Source: Candidatus Hydrogenedentota bacterium
GTDB taxonomy: Bacteria > Hydrogenedentota > Hydrogenedentia > Hydrogenedentales > CAITNO01
Assembly (NCBI GenBank): GCA_022706235.1
Contig: JAKJCY010000022.1
Coordinates: 1-36,972 of the forward strand
DNA length: 36,972 nt
Direction: 5' to 3'
The translations under genes and the position numbers were made by a program. Of the stretch, positions 8,834 to 17,687 are shown in pieces. Numbering within the stretch: position 1 is the first letter of the stretch; the number at the start of each line of letters is the position of its first letter. Below the pieces are notes generated by a model. It was not told the origin of the DNA. It made no database searches and saw only the letters and a list, made by a program, of their open reading frames with translations.

Positions 8834-9988
8834 ATGGTCAAACGTATTTCCATATTGGGTTCCACCGGCAGTATTGGTAGAAATACTCTTGATGTAATCA
8901 GGAGAAACCCGCAAGCGTTTAAAGTCGAAGCCCTCGCGGCTCGCGGCAACGCCGGGTTGCTTCGTGAACAAATCCTTGAATTTCGTCCAGCTCTGGCCGC
9001 GCTTCATCACGTGGAAGCCGCAGAAGCGCTGCGGGATTCCAATCCAGGCTGCGCTATTTTTTCCGGCATCGAAGGTCTTAAAGAGGTGGCTGCCCACCCT
9101 GCGGATTTGGTGGTAAACGCCCTGGTCGGCGCGGTTGGGCTCAATCCTCTTCTGGCCGCAATAAACGCCGGAAACCATGTGGCCATCGCGAACAAAGAGC
9201 CCCTGGTAATGGCGGGCAGGTATATCCTTGAGAAGGCGCGCCGCGCCGGTATAAGCGTGTTGCCCATAGACAGTGAACACAGCGCTATTTTTCAATGTAT
9301 GCAGGGTAATCGCAGGGAGGATGTGCGATGTGTCCATCTTACGGCTTCGGGCGGGCCGTTTTACGATAAAAGCCCGGAGGAATTGCACCACATCACCCCT
9401 GAGCAAGCCATGCGCCATCCGACATGGGACATGGGCAATAAAATCAGCGTGGACTCCGCAACGCTCATGAACAAGGGACTGGAAATAATTGAAGCAATGT
9501 GGTTGTTTGGTCTACGATCAGACCAGATTCAGGTTGTCATACATCCTCAAAGCATCGTACATAGCATGGTCGAGTTTAATGATGGAAGCCTGATCGCCCA
9601 GCTCGGGAGAACCGACATGCGTCTGCCGATAGCGTATGCGCTTGGTTTTCCGGAACGGCTACCCGCACCATGCGATATGCGGCTTGACGTGACATCGTTA
9701 ACGAAACTAAGCTTCAGTACGCCGAATGATAGCGCTTTCCCGTGTTTGCGGCTGGCACGCAGGGCGGCTCAAGCCGGGGGCACGGCCCCGGCAGTCCTGA
9801 ACGGTGCTAACGAGATAGCTGTGGAGCTGTTTTGCGCGGGGAAAATTGCCTTTAACACAATCGCCGAGATTGTCGACCAAACCCTGGAACGCTGCGATAT
9901 CTCTTCCGAATATAGATTGGACGCGATACTCGAAGCGGACCGAACCGCCCGGGAATGCGCCCGGGCTATTGCCCGAACCATGGAATAA
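8834..9988 (+). CDS. dxr: 1-deoxy-D-xylulose 5-phosphate reductoisomerase
   Basis: This 384-residue enzyme makes 2-C-methyl-D-erythritol 4-phosphate with NADPH in the MEP isoprenoid pathway. The nucleotide loop is GSTGSIGRNTLDV (9-21). Metal ligands D146 and E148 lie in IDSEHSAIFQC, and E217 in MNKGLEIIEA. Substrate motifs ANKEPLV, SGGPF and HPTWDMG are intact. The gap to enzyme I is 23 bases and to rseP 6 bases, so a dxr-rseP pair is likely co-transcribed, an arrangement common in bacteria. Confidence 0.96.
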   Translation: MVKRISILGSTGSIGRNTLDVIRRNPQAFKVEALAARGNAGLLREQILEFRPALAALHHVEAAEALRDSNPGCAIFSGIEGLKEVAAHPADLVVNALVGAVGLNPLLAAINAGNHVAIANKEPLVMAGRYILEKARRAGISVLPIDSEHSAIFQCMQGNRREDVRCVHLTASGGPFYDKSPEELHHITPEQAMRHPTWDMGNKISVDSATLMNKGLEIIEAMWLFGLRSDQIQVVIHPQSIVHSMVEFNDGSLIAQLGRTDMRLPIAYALGFPERLPAPCDMRLDVTSLTKLSFSTPNDSAFPCLRLARRAAQAGGTAPAVLNGANEIAVELFCAGKIAFNTIAEIVDQTLERCDISSEYRLDAILEADRTARECARAIARTME

Positions 9989-9994
9989 CCGCCA

Positions 9995-11677
9995 ATGCTA
10001 ATTAATATTCTTGTTTTTGTTGTGGTTTTAAGCCTCCTGATTTTTTTTCATGAATTGGGACATTTTCTCGCGGCAAAAGCTTTTGGTATTTATGTAAAAC
10101 GGTTCAGTATTGGAATGCCGCCCCGATTGTTCGGGTTTCAATGGGGAGAAACGGATTACTGTGTCGGGGCGTTGCCCTTGGGCGGTTTTGTGATGATGGC
10201 TGGGCAGGAAGACGTTCCGCTGACGGATGAGGAACGGGAGGACCAATACGGGGGCATCCCTGAAGAACGCTGGTTTAACAAAAAACCCGTATTGCAGCGA
10301 ATGGGGGTTTTGCTGGCCGGCCCTTTCATGAACCTGGTTCTTGCCGTGTTGTTGTATGCCATAGTGGGCCTTGTCGGCAGTTATGTCCCGGAGTGGGAAG
10401 TGGAAGCGCGCGTGGGCGACATAGAAGAAAACGCGCCCGTGCTGGAAGCGCCGCTGTATTTTGCGGGCAAAGACCAGACGTTTCATGAGGACACTAAACC
10501 AGAGGCCATCGGCTGGCAGATAGGGGACCGTATTCTGAGCGTCAACGGCCGTGAAATCAGTAATATGACAGACTTGGCCATTGCCGCCGTTTTAGGGGGC
10601 GACAACAAGTCCCATGAAATACTGCTCGAGCGCACCGACCATTCGGGGGCCACGGCGCAGTATCTTTCCCGCGTCACACCACGAGTTCTGGATGAAACAG
10701 GGCATGCACGCTTCGGCGTTGGACCTTATGAAACCGCCCTGGTCCAGAAGGTTTTGCCGGGCAGTCCCGCCGAAGCGTCCGGATTTCAGGAAGGCGACAT
10801 CATACAAGAGGTTGACGGCAAGCCGGTATCCTTGTCCGCCTTCATCAAATACGTCGAAGACACCGGAGAAAATCAGGAAATATCCGTAACCATTCAGCGG
10901 GCAGGAAAGCCCCTTGACATCAAGGCGTTTCCAAAAACCATCGGCAGAGTCAGAGATATATCTTTCGGCAATCCAGAAGATGAAAACGGCCAGGCGTCCA
11001 TTCTGGGGATTACGGAAGCGGTTTCAGAGCGAACACAGCTGAAACCGGGCGATGTTCTTCTGGAGGCCAACGGCAAGCCGGTAACAGCAAAGAAATTGCA
11101 GCAGATTGAGGAATCGGAACCCGGCACGACCATCGAACTTTCCGTATTGCGCCCGGCAAAACTCTTCGGGCTCATTCACGAAGAACAGCGTTTCAAAGCA
11201 TCGGTGGAGGTAGCCGCAGTGCGCGCCATTGGCGTGGCGCTACACCCCAGGTCAGTTTTGCAGCGGGTCCCCCCTTCCCGTATTATTCAACACGCCTCCT
11301 ACCAGAGTTATCTTGCGGTGGAGCGCACCGTACAAACGATTGTCGGCCTGTTTCAGAGAACCGTTAGTCCCAAGGACCTCGGCGGACCACTGATGATTTA
11401 TGAAGTAACGACAAAAGCGGCGAGAGCCGGACTGGACTGGCTTTTCAAAATCACGGCATTTATCAGCGTCAATTTGTTTATACTTAACCTGTTACCCCTG
11501 CCTGCGCTTGACGGTGGGCAGGTGGTGATGAATGCCTTGGAAGCCGTTCGGGGCAAGCCGTTAAATACCAAATTTCTTGAGCGCCTGCAACAGGTCGGCA
11601 TTTTGTTGCTGATTGCGTTGATGCTCTATGTCACCTATAATGACATAGAGCGCAAGATACTTGACCTGTTTTTCTAA
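9995..11677 (+). CDS. rseP: RseP-type site-2 intramembrane zinc protease with three apparent PDZ domains
   Basis: This 560-residue multi-spanning metalloprotease carries HELGH at 19-23 in the first membrane helix and the third zinc ligand D506 in LPLPALDGG near the C-terminus. Family members cleave membrane-bound anti-sigma factors and signal-peptide remnants. The periplasmic insert is large: PDZ-like segments appear around residues 170-215 (IGDRILSVNGREI), 245-300 (GDIIQEVDGKPV) and 345-385 (GDVLLEANGKPV). The Escherichia coli protein has two PDZ domains and about 450 residues, so this one is extended. The ECF sigma factor at 18897-19529 could be under its indirect control, but no anti-sigma gene is visible. 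Confidence 0.93.
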   Translation: MLINILVFVVVLSLLIFFHELGHFLAAKAFGIYVKRFSIGMPPRLFGFQWGETDYCVGALPLGGFVMMAGQEDVPLTDEEREDQYGGIPEERWFNKKPVLQRMGVLLAGPFMNLVLAVLLYAIVGLVGSYVPEWEVEARVGDIEENAPVLEAPLYFAGKDQTFHEDTKPEAIGWQIGDRILSVNGREISNMTDLAIAAVLGGDNKSHEILLERTDHSGATAQYLSRVTPRVLDETGHARFGVGPYETALVQKVLPGSPAEASGFQEGDIIQEVDGKPVSLSAFIKYVEDTGENQEISVTIQRAGKPLDIKAFPKTIGRVRDISFGNPEDENGQASILGITEAVSERTQLKPGDVLLEANGKPVTAKKLQQIEESEPGTTIELSVLRPAKLFGLIHEEQRFKASVEVAAVRAIGVALHPRSVLQRVPPSRIIQHASYQSYLAVERTVQTIVGLFQRTVSPKDLGGPLMIYEVTTKAARAGLDWLFKITAFISVNLFILNLLPLPALDGGQVVMNALEAVRGKPLNTKFLERLQQVGILLLIALMLYVTYNDIERKILDLFF

Positions 11678-11776
11678 CCTGCATCGTGTATAATCAGCCG
11701 TGGCGGGGTATTGAGTTCGTCGTCATATCCTATAGTGTAAAACCATATACAAAAGCGGAGTAGAACAGAATTCCAT

Positions 11777-13087
11777 ATGCAGTTCATCACGTGCAAATTT
11801 GGCGGGTCTTCCCTTGCGGACGCGTCTTGTATTCGCAATGCCGTATCCATCATCAAATCGAATACCTCGCGGAGGTATATTGTCCCTTCGGCGCCGGGGA
11901 AACGCCATGGGGAGGACAAAAAAATCACCGATTTGCTTTATGCCTGGCATGGGATGGCGAGGCAGGGACTGGATGCGTCCGAACCGCGAAACATCATTGA
12001 AGAACGTTTCGGGAGCCTTGCCCATGAGTTGGGGGTCACCTTTGATATTCGCGCCTGCCTGGACGAAATTGCCCAGTGCGCCGGCCGGGACAAAACGCCG
12101 GATTACATGGCTTCCCGTGGGGAATACCTCAACGGAAGGCTCCTCGCGGAAGTACTGGAAGCCGTTTTTGTCGACCCCGCCGAGTGCATCCTGTTCAAGG
12201 AGAACGGAAAACTTGATCCCGACACTTATGAACGCCTGGGCGCCAGACTGACCGGGCCGGGTTATTTCGTCATTCCCGGGTTTTATGGCGCACTACCAGA
12301 TGGAACGATCCAGACTTTTTCGCGCGGGGGTAGCGATGTTACCGGCGCGATTGTCGCGCGCGCATCGAAATCCTGCCTGTATGAAAATTGGACGGATGTA
12401 TCCGGGTTCTGCATGGCGGATCCCCGCATTGTTGCGGATGCGAAGCGGATTGAAGAAGTCACCTACCGGGAGTTGCGCGAGTTATCCTATATGGGAGCGA
12501 CCGTACTGCACGATGAAGCCATATTTCCGGTTCAAGAGCCCGGGATTCCCATTCAGATACTGAATACACGGGACCCGAAAAACCCGGGAACAATGATTGT
12601 CCAGAAGCGCACCGCGACCTCCCCGGTTTGTGGAATTGCAGGACGCGGCGGCTTCTCCATGTTCAATATTGAAAAAACACTCATGAACAAAGAGCATGGT
12701 TTTGGCCGCAAGCTGTTGTCTATTTTTGAAGAAATGGGCGTAAGCTGGGAACATATGCCCTCAGGCATCGACACAGTTTCGGTCATCGTTCATGACAATG
12801 AACTGGGCAACAAGGGCCCGGTCATAATGGAACAAATTGAACGTCAGCTTTCACCAAACGAACTCAGTCTTACTTCCGGACTGGCCATTATTGCAACGGT
12901 CGGCCAAGGCATGAACCATCACATCGGGGTTGCCGCCCGCCTTACCGGCGCCATGGCCCAGACCGGTATCAACCTCCGTGTTATCGACCAGGGTTCTTCG
13001 GAAATGAACATCATTATCGGTGTGGAGGACCGGGACCTGGAAAAAGCCGTCCGGGCAATCTATCAAGCCTTCATTGACTGGAAATAA
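11777..13087 (+). CDS. lysC: Aspartate kinase (monofunctional)
   Basis: This 436-residue enzyme phosphorylates aspartate at the head of Lys/Thr/Met biosynthesis. Visible are the substrate loop KFGGSSLAD (7-15), ASRGEYLNGRLLA, the TFSRGGSDVTGA nucleotide/aspartate motif, DPRIV and LSYMGATVLHDEA. A C-terminal regulatory tail from about residue 295 fits paired ACT domains (SVIVHDNEL; AIIATVGQGM). Length and the ACT tail suggest feedback inhibition, typically by lysine or threonine. The best ggag match is 16 bases before the ATG, so initiation may be weak or the leader regulated. There is no fused homoserine dehydrogenase. Confidence 0.93.
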   Translation: MQFITCKFGGSSLADASCIRNAVSIIKSNTSRRYIVPSAPGKRHGEDKKITDLLYAWHGMARQGLDASEPRNIIEERFGSLAHELGVTFDIRACLDEIAQCAGRDKTPDYMASRGEYLNGRLLAEVLEAVFVDPAECILFKENGKLDPDTYERLGARLTGPGYFVIPGFYGALPDGTIQTFSRGGSDVTGAIVARASKSCLYENWTDVSGFCMADPRIVADAKRIEEVTYRELRELSYMGATVLHDEAIFPVQEPGIPIQILNTRDPKNPGTMIVQKRTATSPVCGIAGRGGFSMFNIEKTLMNKEHGFGRKLLSIFEEMGVSWEHMPSGIDTVSVIVHDNELGNKGPVIMEQIERQLSPNELSLTSGLAIIATVGQGMNHHIGVAARLTGAMAQTGINLRVIDQGSSEMNIIIGVEDRDLEKAVRAIYQAFIDWK

Positions 13088-13333
13088 TTGCCTTATTGCC
13101 TTTCTGGAAAGGACCTGAAAGTATGGAGGCGGATTTCATCCTGCCATATATACCGAACGCATGCAAGCGTATTTTCCGGATTATTTCAGCACATCAGCGG
13201 CATGCCACGACATATTGCCCATCCCGTCCTGCGGAGGCACCCATAACAGGCGGGAAAACCCCTCAGGCCTTTTTGCCGCAGAAAGAGACCCTGATCCCTG
13301 CAGGCGCAGCTGGCGCTTCTTTTCGGAACCTCC

Positions 13334-14107
13334 ATGAATAACGACTCCGGACATAAAGAATCAGCGGAACAGGAAAGATGGTATGCGGCTGCGTTCGGTT
13401 CGCTGTATCCCATCCTGTATGCGCATCGTACCATTGAAGCCGCCGCCCCCGAGGCGAGATTTGCCTGCGCATCGGTCGCGCTCCAAAGGGAAGAACGCGC
13501 GCTTGACCTGTGTTGCGGCACAGGCAGACATCTGGCCACCCTGGAAGAAACGGGCGCCACCCTTACCGGGATCGATTATTCGGCCGAATTACTTCTTATG
13601 GCAAGGGATCGCTTGAAACCATCCACCCGGCTGGTGCGCGCGGACATGCGGCGCTTACCCTTTAACACCGCTTTTGATGTCGTCTTCAGTTTCTTCACCA
13701 GCTTTGGTTACTTCTATGAGGATGCGGACAATTTAGCGACGGCGGGCGAGATTGCCCGCGTATTGACCATGGGCGGCCGTTTTTTCATGGATTATCTTAA
13801 TCCCCTGAGCCTGGAACGCACCCTTAAGAAAGAAACGGTGCGTTCAGTGAATGAATACACATTTGTAGAAACACGGTGGATTGATTTTGACAGGCGTCGT
13901 GTCAACAAACAGGTCGAAGTGAACAAGGACAACCAGCACATTGAGACAATTCATGAATCGGTGCGCTTGTATACCTTCGAAGAATTGGCGACGTTGCTCC
14001 ACCAGGCGGGCTTGCGGGTTTTCACCTGTCAAGGAGATTATCATGGCGCCCCCTACGGCCTGGACAGCCCGCGGATGATTATAAGCGGCGTCAAAGCAAA
14101 GCCATGA
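13334..14107 (+). CDS. Class I SAM-dependent methyltransferase, possible bacillithiol N-methyltransferase
   Basis: This 257-residue Rossmann methyltransferase has motif I ALDLCCGTGRHLATL (56-70), the acidic adenosine contact D81 in LTGIDYSAELL, D104 in VRADMRRLPF and a post-motif FDVVFSFFTSFGYF. The C-terminal half is mixed alpha/beta, typical of small-molecule methyltransferases. Its stop overlaps the bshC start in an ATGA junction, and bshB follows, so the three are translationally coupled. Because Chlorobiaceae convert bacillithiol to N-methyl-bacillithiol with a SAM methyltransferase, this gene is a candidate for the same step; that link is inference from context. The 246 bases between aspartate kinase and this gene show no gene. 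Confidence 0.8.
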   Translation: MNNDSGHKESAEQERWYAAAFGSLYPILYAHRTIEAAAPEARFACASVALQREERALDLCCGTGRHLATLEETGATLTGIDYSAELLLMARDRLKPSTRLVRADMRRLPFNTAFDVVFSFFTSFGYFYEDADNLATAGEIARVLTMGGRFFMDYLNPLSLERTLKKETVRSVNEYTFVETRWIDFDRRRVNKQVEVNKDNQHIETIHESVRLYTFEELATLLHQAGLRVFTCQGDYHGAPYGLDSPRMIISGVKAKP

Positions 14108-15666
14108 ACACTATCTCACAGGCCTACAAGGACGGGATATCCTCCATTCGGGCCCAATTCGATACCCCGCCGGAACTACTGCTTTCCGGACCCTCCCCGG
14201 ACCGCATGTGGACGCCAAGTCTTGCCGGGGCCATCCATTCCTTTCAAAAAGAACTCGGCGCCGAAAAAAGCCCCTTGACGGGAACGGAGCCCGTAATTAT
14301 CACCGGACAGCAACCCGGAATGTTTACCGGGCCGCTGTATACGATTCTGAAAGCCATAACGACAATCCAGGCGGCAGAGGCGCTCGGGCGACAGGGAAAG
14401 CCCTGTATTCCCCTTTTCTGGGTTGCCGGTGATGATCATGACTTTGACGAAGTACGAACCACTCATTTCCTCGACCGCCGTTGCCAAATCCGCTCGCTCA
14501 CCTATGAAGCGCATGAACCTTATGCCAATACAAGCGATATCCCCATGTACCGCATGCCGTTATCGGACAAGGTGCATGAATTGATAGACACGGCATCATC
14601 ATCCTGCTGGAACTCTGAACTCACTGCAGGCGTGGTGTCGTTTCTGCACGATTCGCTGGATGACGCACGTTCCCTCTCCCATTGGTTTTGTCTAATCATG
14701 GCACGCCTGTTCTCACGCACAGACTTAAGGCTTTTTCAACCGTCCATTGAAGCCGCCCGCAAGGCTTCCATCCCTGTTTTGCGCAAGGAAATTGAGAACC
14801 CGCTGCATAGCACCCGCCTGCTTATCCAAGAGGGGGAAAAACTTGTTTTACTGGGATTCAAGGCGCCGATTCAGCGCAACGCCGATGCATGCAATTTCTT
14901 CATTGAAGTCGAAGGGCACCGCCGCAATGTCACTTATCAACAGGGGAAGTACCTGGTCCGTGGCTGCGGCCTGTCCTATACCGTGGATGAAATGCATGCG
15001 TTGCTGGATGCCTCACCCGAGCGGTTCTCGCCCAATGTTGCCTTGAGGCCCGTGGTGCAGCAACTCCTGTTCGCCCCTGTGGCTTATGTGGGCGGCCCCG
15101 GCGAAATTGACTATTGGGCGCAGTTGAAGCCGCTCTTTTCGTTTTTCGAACTGCCCATGCCAATCGTCTATCCGCGCTTGCGTGCGGTCATAAGTACAGT
15201 CAAACTAAACCGCCTTTTAGGGTATTACAACATCACCAAAGACGACCTTGCGGCGCAGTCAGACTTGTTGACACGGTTCTTACACCGGGGTCGGGACTTG
15301 GATCTTTCCAGAACCTTCATGGAGGATCGCGCCCATGTCGAAGAGGCCATGAACATAATGGTATCCAGATTAACGGCCCCAACCGCCTCCGAGTCGCTCA
15401 AAAAAGCGGCGAAGGCTTGCCGCCGCCATGGACAATTTCACCTGGACAAACTGGAACGGGCACTACTGTATGCGGATAAGGAGCGTCGAACGACAGCGGA
15501 ATCCCGCCTGCAACGCCTGACTAACGCGTTCTATCCCTTCAATCTGCCCCAGGAACGTGTTTTTTGCATATTCTCATTTCTTTTTCGACATGGCTGGCCG
15601 CTGATAGAACACATGATTCATGAGTTCGATTTCAGCAGCGACACGATGCAGGAGTTGGAATTGTGA
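14104..15666 (+). CDS. bshC: Bacillithiol biosynthesis cysteine-adding enzyme
   Basis: This 520-residue protein has the BshC hallmarks: IITGQQPGMFTGPLYTILK near residues 63-80, PLFWVAGDDHDFDEV around 103-118, and YVGGPGEIDYWAQLKPLF around 325-342. It is proposed to join cysteine to glucosaminyl-malate, completing bacillithiol. The C-terminal third looks helical, as expected for the family coiled coil. It overlaps the upstream methyltransferase (ATGA) and the downstream deacetylase (GTGA), so one mRNA carries all three. The first-step glycosyltransferase bshA is not in the window. Confidence 0.93.
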   Translation: MNTISQAYKDGISSIRAQFDTPPELLLSGPSPDRMWTPSLAGAIHSFQKELGAEKSPLTGTEPVIITGQQPGMFTGPLYTILKAITTIQAAEALGRQGKPCIPLFWVAGDDHDFDEVRTTHFLDRRCQIRSLTYEAHEPYANTSDIPMYRMPLSDKVHELIDTASSSCWNSELTAGVVSFLHDSLDDARSLSHWFCLIMARLFSRTDLRLFQPSIEAARKASIPVLRKEIENPLHSTRLLIQEGEKLVLLGFKAPIQRNADACNFFIEVEGHRRNVTYQQGKYLVRGCGLSYTVDEMHALLDASPERFSPNVALRPVVQQLLFAPVAYVGGPGEIDYWAQLKPLFSFFELPMPIVYPRLRAVISTVKLNRLLGYYNITKDDLAAQSDLLTRFLHRGRDLDLSRTFMEDRAHVEEAMNIMVSRLTAPTASESLKKAAKACRRHGQFHLDKLERALLYADKERRTTAESRLQRLTNAFYPFNLPQERVFCIFSFLFRHGWPLIEHMIHEFDFSSDTMQELEL

Positions 15667-16382
15667 CGGACGATACGACACTAATGGACGTTCTTGCGAT
15701 TGGCGCGCATCCCGACGATGCGGAATTGGGTTGCGGCGGCATCCTGGCCAAACTCGCCCGCCGGGGGAACAGGGTTGCCCTTCTTGACTTGACAAAAGGT
15801 GAACTGGGCAGCCGCGGTGATGCGGTCCAGCGCCTGGAAGAAGCCCAATGCGCCATGGAAACGCTGGGCATTTCGGTGCGGGATAACGTCGGCCTTCCTG
15901 ACGGCAGTCTTGCAAATACCCCCGAACAGCAGCGTCAGATCATCCCCTTCATACGCAAATACAGGCCAAAGGTTCTGATCGCGCTGATGGCGCCGGACCG
16001 GCATCCCGACCATTCCGCGGCCCACGCCCTGAGCAGGGATGCCAATTTTTATTCCGGCTTAAGCCGAGTTGAAACAGGCCAGGAATCTTTCCGCGCCCCG
16101 CATATTTACTATTTTCATCCCTACACCGAGTATGCCGGAACACCCTCTTGTGTCGTTGATGTTTCGGAGACCTTCGACGTAAAGCTTCGTGCGTTGCAAG
16201 CCTATAGATCGCAATTTCATAATCCCGGGTACAAGGGTCCTGCAACGTTTATTTCCACACAGGAATTTTGGGACGGTATAGAGGTCCGGGCGCGTTTCTG
16301 GGGAAACCGCATCGGGGTGAAATTTGGGGAACCCCTTTATCACGACGGCCCGCTGCCGTTGGACATTTTACCCGGTTTATGA
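15663..16382 (+). CDS. bshB1: LmbE/PIG-L family deacetylase, bacillithiol BshB type
   Basis: This 239-residue zinc deacetylase removes acetate from N-acetylglucosaminyl-malate. The zinc ligands H16 and D19 are in GAHPDDAELGCGG and H117 in RHPDHSAAH; the LTKGELGSRGD loop (43-53) is characteristic of the BshB1 group. The GTG start overlaps the bshC stop, with aggag about nine bases upstream. Gene context makes bacillithiol the likely pathway over mycothiol or lipid PIG-L substrates. It converges on the dGTPase-like gene with only 13 bases between the stop codons. Confidence 0.93.
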   Translation: MTDDTTLMDVLAIGAHPDDAELGCGGILAKLARRGNRVALLDLTKGELGSRGDAVQRLEEAQCAMETLGISVRDNVGLPDGSLANTPEQQRQIIPFIRKYRPKVLIALMAPDRHPDHSAAHALSRDANFYSGLSRVETGQESFRAPHIYYFHPYTEYAGTPSCVVDVSETFDVKLRALQAYRSQFHNPGYKGPATFISTQEFWDGIEVRARFWGNRIGVKFGEPLYHDGPLPLDILPGL

Positions 16383-16395
16383 GCGGCGGCATTCT

Positions 16396-17412
16396 TCAGG
16401 TCCATTGCCGGGGCAGCAACAGCTGCCGATGAAGCCGCATGGCATACTCATCGGTCATGCCGGCGACAAAATCCACCGTCCTGCGATCCAGTGAATCTTC
16501 CCGCCCGCGCTCCTCAATGACTCCATCGGGATATTCCAGTAAATACAAGTACAAGTCCCTCACCATGCCGCGTGCCTTGCGTATTTCCTGCTCAATGACC
16601 TCGCAAGGATATACCTGCCGGTACAGAAAATCCCTTAGAATACGCATGGCACCACAAATCTCCGAAAGAATGCCAATCCCGCTGTCAGTGCTTCCCTCGA
16701 GCACCCCCACGACCATGCTTCCAATACGTTCCGAATGGGTGCTCCCCAGAATGCGAACAGCATCACCAGGCAAAGATGCATCATTAATGACGCCTGCACG
16801 CAAAGCATCATCCACGTCATGATTGATATAGGCGATGGCGTCGGCAATGCTTACAATCAGACTTTCCCTGGTCATGTCCGGCACGGGCTGGCCGTATATC
16901 AAGGCTTTTCCTCTGGAATGATTCAGGATGCCCTCGCGGACTTCCGCGGTAAGATTCAGCCCATCCGCGTTATGACGTTTTTCCAGTACATCCACCACGC
17001 GCAGGCTTTGCTCATAATGTTTGAAACCGGGGGCGTACAGTTCGTTCAAAACCGTTTCGCCGGCGTGACCAAAAGGCGTATGCCCCAAGTCATGACCCAA
17101 GGATATCGCCTCAACCAGGTCCTCATTTAAGAACAACGCCCGCGCCATGGTCCTGGCGATTTGGGACACCTCCAGCGTGTGGGTCAATCGTGTTCGATAG
17201 TGGTCACCTTCAGGAGCTAGAAACACCTGTGTCTTGCGTTTGAGCCTGCGAAATGCCTTGGTGTGGAGAATTCGGTCCCGGTCCCGCTGGAACGCTGTAC
17301 GATAGGGATCTTCTTCTTCGTCGGAGGCCCTGCCTTTACTCTCACGGACCTTCACTGCGGATGAAGAAAGCAGCGCGTATTCCCGCTCTTCGAGTTGCTC
17401 GCGTATCAACAT
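16396..17412 (-). CDS. dgt: dGTPase-like deoxynucleotide triphosphohydrolase (HD domain)
   Basis: This 338-residue HD-superfamily phosphohydrolase is expected to split dNTPs into nucleoside and triphosphate. Metal and catalytic residues include H78 in RLTHTLEVSQIA, the HD pair H107-D108 in GHDLGHTPFGHAGE and the distal Asp in VSIADAIAYINHD. The PYRTAFQRDRDRILHTKAFRRL block is typical of the shorter Dgt subgroup. I prefer the ATG at 17412 because the protein then starts like its relatives (IREQLEEREYALL); an in-frame GTG at 17451 would add 13 residues. It is transcribed toward bshB. Confidence 0.9.
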   Translation of the reverse strand: MLIREQLEEREYALLSSSAVKVRESKGRASDEEEDPYRTAFQRDRDRILHTKAFRRLKRKTQVFLAPEGDHYRTRLTHTLEVSQIARTMARALFLNEDLVEAISLGHDLGHTPFGHAGETVLNELYAPGFKHYEQSLRVVDVLEKRHNADGLNLTAEVREGILNHSRGKALIYGQPVPDMTRESLIVSIADAIAYINHDVDDALRAGVINDASLPGDAVRILGSTHSERIGSMVVGVLEGSTDSGIGILSEICGAMRILRDFLYRQVYPCEVIEQEIRKARGMVRDLYLYLLEYPDGVIEERGREDSLDRRTVDFVAGMTDEYAMRLHRQLLLPRQWT

Positions 17413-17571
17413 AATCGCCTGCCCAAAACCGGATGCACCTGAATTGTGCACAAAAACGGAATAAACCTTTCCGGGGCCTCATTTGAAACGGGGACCGGTC
17501 CTCTACCATTCTGAGAAAGTACAAGGGGCATTATAAACTTGTTCTGCTGTCAACCGTCGTTCTTAAGTCGC

Positions 17572-17660
17572 AGAGACTGTCTCAAACCGCATCCGCTCAG
17601 CGTTCTGAAAACCGCTGATGAATTACATGCCTGGCGTTAAACGGTTTTGAGACAGCCTCT
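17572..17660. repeat. Inverted repeat with nested hairpin upstream of the dgt gene
   Basis: The arm agagactgtctcaaaccg (17572-17589) pairs with cggttttgagacagcctct (17642-17660) with one mismatch and one extra base. Between them lies a smaller hairpin (tcagcg 17597-17602, cgctga 17613-17618). No T-run follows either side. It lies between the leuB stop and the dgt start, so it could be a small mobile repeat or an RNA structure. Confidence 0.5.
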
Positions 17661-17687
17661 TGCACTTGGAAGGGAAATCTAAAAACA

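Noticed and set aside
13096-13341. 81-codon open frame between aspartate kinase and the methyltransferase
   Set aside because: No recognisable domain, no clear ribosome site, and it overlaps the well-supported methyltransferase start.
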